Origin: Azospirillum brasilense
Lineage (GTDB): Bacteria > Pseudomonadota > Alphaproteobacteria > Azospirillales > Azospirillaceae
Assembly: GCF_005222205.1 (NCBI RefSeq)
Contig: NZ_CP032346.1
Span: 434,001 to 498,000, forward strand
DNA length: 64,000 nt
Direction of reading: 5' to 3'
A model generated the notes under the pieces. It saw only the letters and a program-made list of their open reading frames with translations, was not told the origin of the DNA and searched no databases. How positions within the stretch are numbered: position 1 is the first letter of the stretch; each line of letters begins with the position of its first letter. Below, piece after piece: positions 59,014 through 64,000 of this stretch. Made by a program: the position numbers and the translations under genes.

Positions 59014-59940
59014 TCAGGCCGGGCGCTTGGCGTTCCGGTTGACGGCGCTGCGGTTCACCAGGGCGACCCCCGCCACCGCCAGCGCCATGCCGGACAGGGC
59101 CAGCAGCCCCAGCCGCTCCCCGAACATCGCCCAGGCGATCACCGCCGTCACCGGCGGGACGAGATAGAACAGGCTCGCCACGCGCGCCGCCGCGCCGCGC
59201 CGGATCAACAGGAACAGCAGGAAGATCGCTCCCACCGACAGCACGAAGCTGAGCCACAGCAGGGCGAAGACGAATTCTCCGGTCCAGTCGATGCGCATGG
59301 TCTCGAACAGCGGGGCCAGCACCGCCAGCACCGCCGCGGTCGCGGCGTACTGGATGGCGGCGCCGCTGCGCAGGTCCATCGCCGTGCCGTGGCGCTTCTG
59401 GTAGAGCGTGCCGAAGGTGATGCCCAGCAGGGCGGCCAACGCCAGCCCGATGCCCAGCGCGTCGGTGGAGTCGAAGTGGAGCTTCTCGCCCACCACCAGC
59501 CCGACTCCGGCCAGCCCCATCAGGAAGCCCACCCATTGCCGCCCGCTCACCCGCTCGCCGAGAAGCGGGCCGGAGAGGGCGGCGGTCAGCAACGGCTGGA
59601 TGCCGACGATCAGAGCGGTCACCCCCGCCGGCATGCCCTTGGCGATGGCGCAGAACACGCCGGTCAGATAGACGCCGTGCACCAGAAGCCCGGCCAGCGC
59701 GATCCGTCCGGCCTCGGCCCAGCTCTTCGGCCAGGGCGCTCCGGTGACCAGGGCGACGACGCCGAGGATCACCGCCACCAGCCCAAGCCGGACCAGCAGG
59801 AAAGTCAGTGGTTCCGCGTAGGGAAGGCCGTATTTGGCGCCGATGAACCCGGTGCTCCACAGCAGGACGAAGACGCCCGGCATCAGGCCTACCCAATCGG
59901 GCCGCCCGCCCGCGGCGGCGGTGGTCGCTTGCACGGTCAT
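59014..59940 (-). CDS. EamA/DMT family transporter
   Basis: 308 residues from the ATG at 59940, with ten predicted membrane segments and two EamA halves (VLLWSTGFIGAKYGLPYAEPLTFLLVRLGL in the first; a second repeat from about 160). Members export amino acids or small metabolites. The substrate cannot be assigned. The gene begins only 16 bases after the antiporter stop and may be cotranscribed with it. Confidence 0.88.
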   Translation of the reverse strand: MTVQATTAAAGGRPDWVGLMPGVFVLLWSTGFIGAKYGLPYAEPLTFLLVRLGLVAVILGVVALVTGAPWPKSWAEAGRIALAGLLVHGVYLTGVFCAIAKGMPAGVTALIVGIQPLLTAALSGPLLGERVSGRQWVGFLMGLAGVGLVVGEKLHFDSTDALGIGLALAALLGITFGTLYQKRHGTAMDLRSGAAIQYAATAAVLAVLAPLFETMRIDWTGEFVFALLWLSFVLSVGAIFLLFLLIRRGAAARVASLFYLVPPVTAVIAWAMFGERLGLLALSGMALAVAGVALVNRSAVNRNAKRPA

Positions 59941-59956
59941 CGTCTCTCGTCGTCTC

Positions 59957-62542
59957 CTATCCCCGTGCCTGCGCGCTTTCGGCGGCGGGGGCCTCGACGA
60001 CCGCAGGCGCGTCCGCCACCGGCATCGCAACCTCCTGAACGGCCTCGGCCGGCTTCGGCGGCGGGTTGCGCCGCGCCTCGGCCACCGACTGGAGATGAGC
60101 GCGCAGGCTTGCGTCCTTCTTCACCAGCCGATGGAAGTCTCTCACATCCAGGACCAGCAGTTGGCAATAGCCCATCGCACGCACATCGGCGTTGCGCCGT
60201 TGGCGGGTCAGCAGGGCCATCTCGCCGAACACGTCCCCGGTGCCGAGTTGGACCGGCTCGTCCAGCCCCGGCACCAGCACCTCGACGGCGCCGGAGGCGA
60301 TGAAGAACATGGCGTCGCCGCGCTCGCCCCGCCGGACGATGGTTTCCCCAGGCAGCACCAGCCGCGGCTTCAGCAGGGTGGCGATGCCGCGCAGACGGTC
60401 GCCCTCCAGCCCCTCGAACAGCGGCACCCGCCCGACGAGGTCCATCAGATCCAGCCGCAGATCGAGCTTCGGCAGGGCGTCGAGCGCGCGGCGGCGGTCG
60501 TCCAGATCGCGTTGCAGGTCGCTCAGGATTTCCTGGCTGATGATCGATTCGGCGAAGAGCGCCCGGTAATCCGCCTCCTCCAGCCGCAGGGCGGCGCGGC
60601 TGACGTAGCGGCTCTGCAGGATCAGCGCGTAGTCGGGATATTGCAGCTTCAGCGCCGCCAGGGCCTGCTCGACCATGGCGAGGCGCACCGTCAGGATGCC
60701 TTCCAGCTCGCAGGCGACGTCGGTGCCCAGCACCTGCCCGATCTTGTCGTTGATGAACTCCAGCAGCTCGCGCTGCACGGTGCGCACGCCCAACAGAATC
60801 TCGAACCGGAAGGCGAGCCGGCGGGCCAGCGGCGCGTGGATGCCCAGCCGGCGGTGCAGCAGGCTGGCGACCCGCATCCAAGGCGTGAAGGAGATGAAGG
60901 GCTCCTCGAAAGCGCGGTAGCCGGCGCGCCCTTGAGTCTTCACGGCGTCGAGCAGGCGTCCGGTGCGGCGGTTCAGCAGCTCCGCCACCCCGCGCGACAG
61001 GATGCCCTCGCGGAAGTGCTCGTAATACAGCTCCTCCTCGCGGTTCACCAGGATGACGAGGCCGATGGTCACGCGGTCCTCGTTGCTGAGCGGCGCTTCG
61101 GTCGACCGCTCCCGGACGATGGCGTCGAGCCGGTCGGTGTACTGAGACACGGTGGAGCCCACGGCCTGCTCGTCGACCTCGTAGCGGTGGGCCAGATCCT
61201 CCACCCGCTCGCGCACGCCGGCCAGCGACAGGGCGAGCGCGCGGTTGCGCATGGCGTGCTCGACCGGCGACAGCTTGTTGAGGCCCAGCAGGTTGATGAC
61301 GGCGCGCAGAGTCGTGCCGTTGATGAACAGCGTGTAGAAGACGAAGCCGGTGACCAGCACGGCGACGAAGCCCTGGACCCGGTCGGGAACGCGCCCGTTT
61401 TCGGTGACCGCCAGGGCCAGGGTCAGTGACACCGCGCCGCGCAGGCCGCCCCACAGCATCACCGCCTTGTAGGCGTGGCTGACGCGCTGGGCCAGACCGG
61501 CGCCGGACAGCAGCGGCAGCAGGCCGAACAGCACCAGCGCGCGGGACACCGTGGCCGCCCCGACCACGACCAGCACCAGCCCGACGTCGCTCCAGCCGAT
61601 GCCGCCGAGCAGGCGCGGCACCAGCAGCGCCGTCATCAGGAAGATCAGCGAGTTCGCCCAGAAGCCGAGCTGCTTCCAGACATGCTCCAGCGCCCCCCAG
61701 GTGGCCGGCGAGATGCGCGTCCGCCCGACCGACCCGACGACCAGCGCCGCCGTGACCACCGCCACGACGCCGGACGCGCCGACGTAATGCTCCGCCAGAA
61801 CGTAGCTGAGATAGGCGAGCGCCACCGTCAGCGTGATCTCGGCCATCGGCTGGTCGCGCACCGGTTCGACGATCATGCAGACCACGCGCCCGCACACATA
61901 GCCGGTCGCCACGCCGCCGGCGAAGTCGCGCAGGAATTCCATCGCCGCTTCCGTCGCCCCGCCATGGGCGTTGCGGGTCAGCATGCCAAGCAGAAGCGTG
62001 AACAGCGCGATGGCCGCGGCGTCGTTCAGCAGGCTTTCGCCCTCGACCAGCATGGTCAGGCGGCGCGGCGCGCCGAGGTCGCGGAAGATGCTGACGACCG
62101 CTGCCGGATCGGTGGTGGCGACGATCGCCCCCAGCAGCAGGCAGGCCACCAGCCCCATCGAGGTGAAGAGGGTCAGCGCGTAGCCGACGGCGAAGGTGCA
62201 GACGAACACCGCCACCACGGCCATCAGCAGGATTGGCCACACGTCGTCGAACAGCCGCCGCACGTCCACCGCCAGCGCCGTTTCGAACAGCAGCACCGGC
62301 AGGAAGATGTAGATCAGCACCTCGGACGAGATGTCCAGCTCGGCCAGGGAGTTCAGGAAGTCATGGAAGGGGCCGGTGCCGCCCTGGCCGGCGAAGGTCT
62401 GGATCGCCAGCCCCAGGGCCACGCCCACGGCGGCCAGCAGCACCGTGTAGGGAACCCGCAGCCGGGCCGCCAAGGGCGGCAGCAGGCTGACCAGCGCCAG
62501 AAGGCCGGAGACCGCGAGGACATAGATGACAATGACGTGCAT
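59957..62542 (-). CDS. CPA1 Na+/H+ antiporter with C-terminal cyclic-nucleotide-binding-type domain
   Basis: 861 residues from the ATG at 62542. About twelve membrane helices form the exchanger (1-430), including GAIVATTDPAAVVSIFRDLGAPRRL, where the paired acidic ion-binding region lies, and AVMLWGGLRGAVSLTLALAV. A long helical cytoplasmic stretch (430-690) leads to a Crp-like domain (about 700-815; LVLPGETIVRRGERGDAMFFIASGAVEVLVPG and LGTGDVFGEMALLTRQRRNADVRA). The FGEMALLTRQRRNADVRA phosphate cassette is intact, so nucleotide gating is plausible. A Pro/Ala/Glu-rich tail ends the protein. Resembles plant SOS1-type architecture. Confidence 0.9.
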   Translation of the reverse strand: MHVIVIYVLAVSGLLALVSLLPPLAARLRVPYTVLLAAVGVALGLAIQTFAGQGGTGPFHDFLNSLAELDISSEVLIYIFLPVLLFETALAVDVRRLFDDVWPILLMAVVAVFVCTFAVGYALTLFTSMGLVACLLLGAIVATTDPAAVVSIFRDLGAPRRLTMLVEGESLLNDAAAIALFTLLLGMLTRNAHGGATEAAMEFLRDFAGGVATGYVCGRVVCMIVEPVRDQPMAEITLTVALAYLSYVLAEHYVGASGVVAVVTAALVVGSVGRTRISPATWGALEHVWKQLGFWANSLIFLMTALLVPRLLGGIGWSDVGLVLVVVGAATVSRALVLFGLLPLLSGAGLAQRVSHAYKAVMLWGGLRGAVSLTLALAVTENGRVPDRVQGFVAVLVTGFVFYTLFINGTTLRAVINLLGLNKLSPVEHAMRNRALALSLAGVRERVEDLAHRYEVDEQAVGSTVSQYTDRLDAIVRERSTEAPLSNEDRVTIGLVILVNREEELYYEHFREGILSRGVAELLNRRTGRLLDAVKTQGRAGYRAFEEPFISFTPWMRVASLLHRRLGIHAPLARRLAFRFEILLGVRTVQRELLEFINDKIGQVLGTDVACELEGILTVRLAMVEQALAALKLQYPDYALILQSRYVSRAALRLEEADYRALFAESIISQEILSDLQRDLDDRRRALDALPKLDLRLDLMDLVGRVPLFEGLEGDRLRGIATLLKPRLVLPGETIVRRGERGDAMFFIASGAVEVLVPGLDEPVQLGTGDVFGEMALLTRQRRNADVRAMGYCQLLVLDVRDFHRLVKKDASLRAHLQSVAEARRNPPPKPAEAVQEVAMPVADAPAVVEAPAAESAQARG

Positions 62543-62629
62543 GGGGCTGCCTTGCCCTTTGGGGGGTCGCGGCGCACGGTATCGCCCGATTGGGGCGGGA
62601 GCAAGGTCAGGATAAAGGACAAAGCTGTT

Positions 62630-62672
62630 CCGTACGTGTGACCGGACGTACGGTCCGGCCACACCCGTACGG
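62630..62672. repeat. 43-bp inverted repeat between sensor kinase and antiporter genes
   Basis: CCGTACG-TGTG-A-CCGGAC, loop GTACG, GTCCGG-C-CACA-C-CCGTACGG: a near-perfect hairpin of about 18 pairs with repeated GTACG blocks. It has no T run. It lies 88-130 bases upstream of the antiporter start, so it may end the kinase transcript or act as an operator for the antiporter gene. Confidence 0.6.
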
Positions 62673-62682
62673 AGGGGGGCGT

Positions 62683-62700
62683 ACGGGGCTTGCGCCCCGT
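62683..62700 (-). terminator. Hairpin overlapping the sensor kinase stop codon
   Basis: ACGGGGC-TTGC-GCCCCGT, a 7-bp stem with 4-base loop that begins in the kinase stop codon on the minus strand. No T run follows, so termination is uncertain. Confidence 0.45.
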
Positions 62701-64000
62701 TAGGCCACCGCCAGGGTCACCGTCATGCGAAAGCCGCCGGTGGAACGGTTCTCGGCGCGGACCTTGCCACCGAAGGCTTCGATGTTCCGCCGCACGATCC
62801 ACAGGCCAATGCCGAAATGGGTCGCCTCGGCCTGGTTCTGAGCCGCCGCATCCTCCGGCATGCCCCGTCCCGGCTCGCGCTGGGAGAAGTAGCGTTCGAA
62901 GATGCGCGGCAGGTTCGCCGGATCGACGCCCGGCCCCTCGTCCTCGACCACCAGCTCCGCCCAGGCGCCGTTGCGCGACAGGCGCACGCTGACGGTGCCG
63001 TCCGGCGGCGAGAAGCTGACGGCGTTCTCCACCAGATTCTCGATGACGGTTTCCAGGATGTCCTCGCTGGCCCGCACAACCACCCCGGATTCGATGCGCG
63101 AGCGCATGTGGAGCTGCCGCTCGGCGAGCAGGCTGGTGTAGCCGCCGGCCATGCGCTCGACCAGATCGGACAGGTCCACCCGGCGGCGCGGCGGGACCAG
63201 CAGGTCGGCGGCGGCTTCGTCCATGCGCCGCCCGAAGGAGACCAGACCGTCAAGCTTGTCCACCGACTTCTCGATCATGGTCAGGGCGCGCTGGCTGCGG
63301 TTGTCCTCGGCGGGCAGGGAACGGCGCAGCGGCTCCACCGACTGGCGGATGACCGCAATGGGCGTCTTGTAGGCGTGGGCGTTGTCCTCCGCCGCTCGGC
63401 GCAGCGACCGCGCGCTCTCACGCAGGGTATCGACCAGCCGGTCGAAGTCCTCGGCCACCCCGGACAGCTCCGGAACGGTGTTGCGGTTGGTGAAGGACCC
63501 CTGCCCGCCCTCGCCGATGCCGCCCGACACGATGTCGCGCGCCAGATCGCCAAAGCGGTGCAGGTTGCGCCAGACCCCCAGCAGGACGGCCATCACCAGC
63601 GCCGCCATGACGATGTAGATCATCGCCGCGGCCTGGACGACCGGCGTGCTCCAGTAGGGGCGGCCCAGGGAGGATTCCAGATAGCCGCCGGCCGTGTGGC
63701 TGGTCACCAGAGCCCAGCAGCCGAAGGCGGTGTTGACGGGCGTGACCGAGGTCAGGATTTCATAGCCGCCGGAGGAGCGCGGCAGGCGCAGCGCCAGCGG
63801 CTCGTTCCCGGCGCAGGAGGCGCCCAGCCGGTCCAGCACCCCCTGTTCGAGGAGTTGGTACCGCTCGGCATCCAGGTCGTCGGTGGGCACCGACGGGGCG
63901 GCGGCGACGTAATAGAAGCCGTCGCTGCCCATCAGGTTGTTGCCGGCCAGGGCGCGCGGCCGGACGAGCAGCTTCAGCCGCGTGTTCCCGTCGGCGAAGC
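62700..64000 (-). CDS. Sensor histidine kinase, N-terminus beyond the window
   Basis: Partial: the reading frame runs open to the right edge, so the true start and first membrane segment lie outside. Visible parts are an extracytoplasmic sensor end (SVTPVNTAFGCWALVTSHTAG), a membrane segment (AAAMIYIVMAALVMAVLLGVW), and a HAMP-like linker. The HisKA box has the phospho-His in AEDNAHAYKTPIAVIRQSVEPL, followed by an ATPase domain with NLVENAVSFSPP and DEGPGVD. The AHAxKTP form of the H-box is seen in the ChvG/PhoQ-like group. Its response regulator is presumably upstream, outside the window. Confidence 0.9.
   Translation of the reverse strand, partial: FADGNTRLKLLVRPRALAGNNLMGSDGFYYVAAAPSVPTDDLDAERYQLLEQGVLDRLGASCAGNEPLALRLPRSSGGYEILTSVTPVNTAFGCWALVTSHTAGGYLESSLGRPYWSTPVVQAAAMIYIVMAALVMAVLLGVWRNLHRFGDLARDIVSGGIGEGGQGSFTNRNTVPELSGVAEDFDRLVDTLRESARSLRRAAEDNAHAYKTPIAVIRQSVEPLRRSLPAEDNRSQRALTMIEKSVDKLDGLVSFGRRMDEAAADLLVPPRRRVDLSDLVERMAGGYTSLLAERQLHMRSRIESGVVVRASEDILETVIENLVENAVSFSPPDGTVSVRLSRNGAWAELVVEDEGPGVDPANLPRIFERYFSQREPGRGMPEDAAAQNQAEATHFGIGLWIVRRNIEAFGGKVRAENRSTGGFRMTVTLAVA

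Overview
The window reads as one continuous piece of chromosome from a high-GC alphaproteobacterium. Gene content and protein flavour suggest Rhodospirillales, probably Azospirillum or a close relative. The evidence is the strong G/C third-position bias, several TRAP and RND systems, many two-component genes, a short ECF sigma factor with a soluble anti-sigma partner, and an ethylene-receptor-like kinase. This is inference from content; no rRNA, tRNA or other marker is present. I see no integrase, transposase, insertion sequence or CRISPR array. Only the last gene is cut by the window edge.

Left part (1-16 kb): a probable small RNA, tex, a PAS-GGDEF cyclase and a LysE exporter. Then comes a compact leftward phage-derived block (about 4.66-8.14 kb) holding a LexA/CI-like repressor, a YqaJ-type exonuclease, a putative strand-annealing protein and two small proteins. 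Next are a Crp-family regulator with a soluble HisKA_2 kinase, a divergent receiver protein, a UPF0145 protein, a secreted MetX-like hydrolase, and a YejA-like peptide-binding protein followed by a receiver protein.

Middle part (15.7-37 kb): glutathione S-transferase, a Tat-exported TRAP binding protein, a GH13 glucosidase, topoisomerase IB, an Rsm22-like methyltransferase, a chemoreceptor and a lytic transglycosylase lipoprotein. Two RND efflux systems follow, one headed by its own TetR regulator and one of MdtABC type, with a TauE/SafE permease and a LysR regulator between them.

The 37-44.5 kb block is a coherent 5-oxoproline (pyroglutamate) module. It contains a LysR regulator, a DUF1445 protein, a complete TRAP transporter and the three subunits of prokaryotic 5-oxoprolinase (PxpB, PxpC, PxpA), all on one strand and mostly overlapping or tightly spaced. 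Beside it, on the other strand, is a sensor kinase whose N-terminus matches the plant ETR1 ethylene-binding domain, with its receiver protein.

Right part (46.7-64 kb): prfC, asd and glgP; then a two-gene operon of a GNAT-C39-peptidase fusion and a RimK-like ATP-grasp ligase, which looks like a peptide-modification or peptide-metabolite system of unknown product. After it come the ECF sigma/anti-sigma pair, a PhoD-like phosphatase lacking a signal peptide, an EamA exporter, a CPA1 antiporter with a C-terminal cyclic-nucleotide-type domain, and a truncated sensor kinase.
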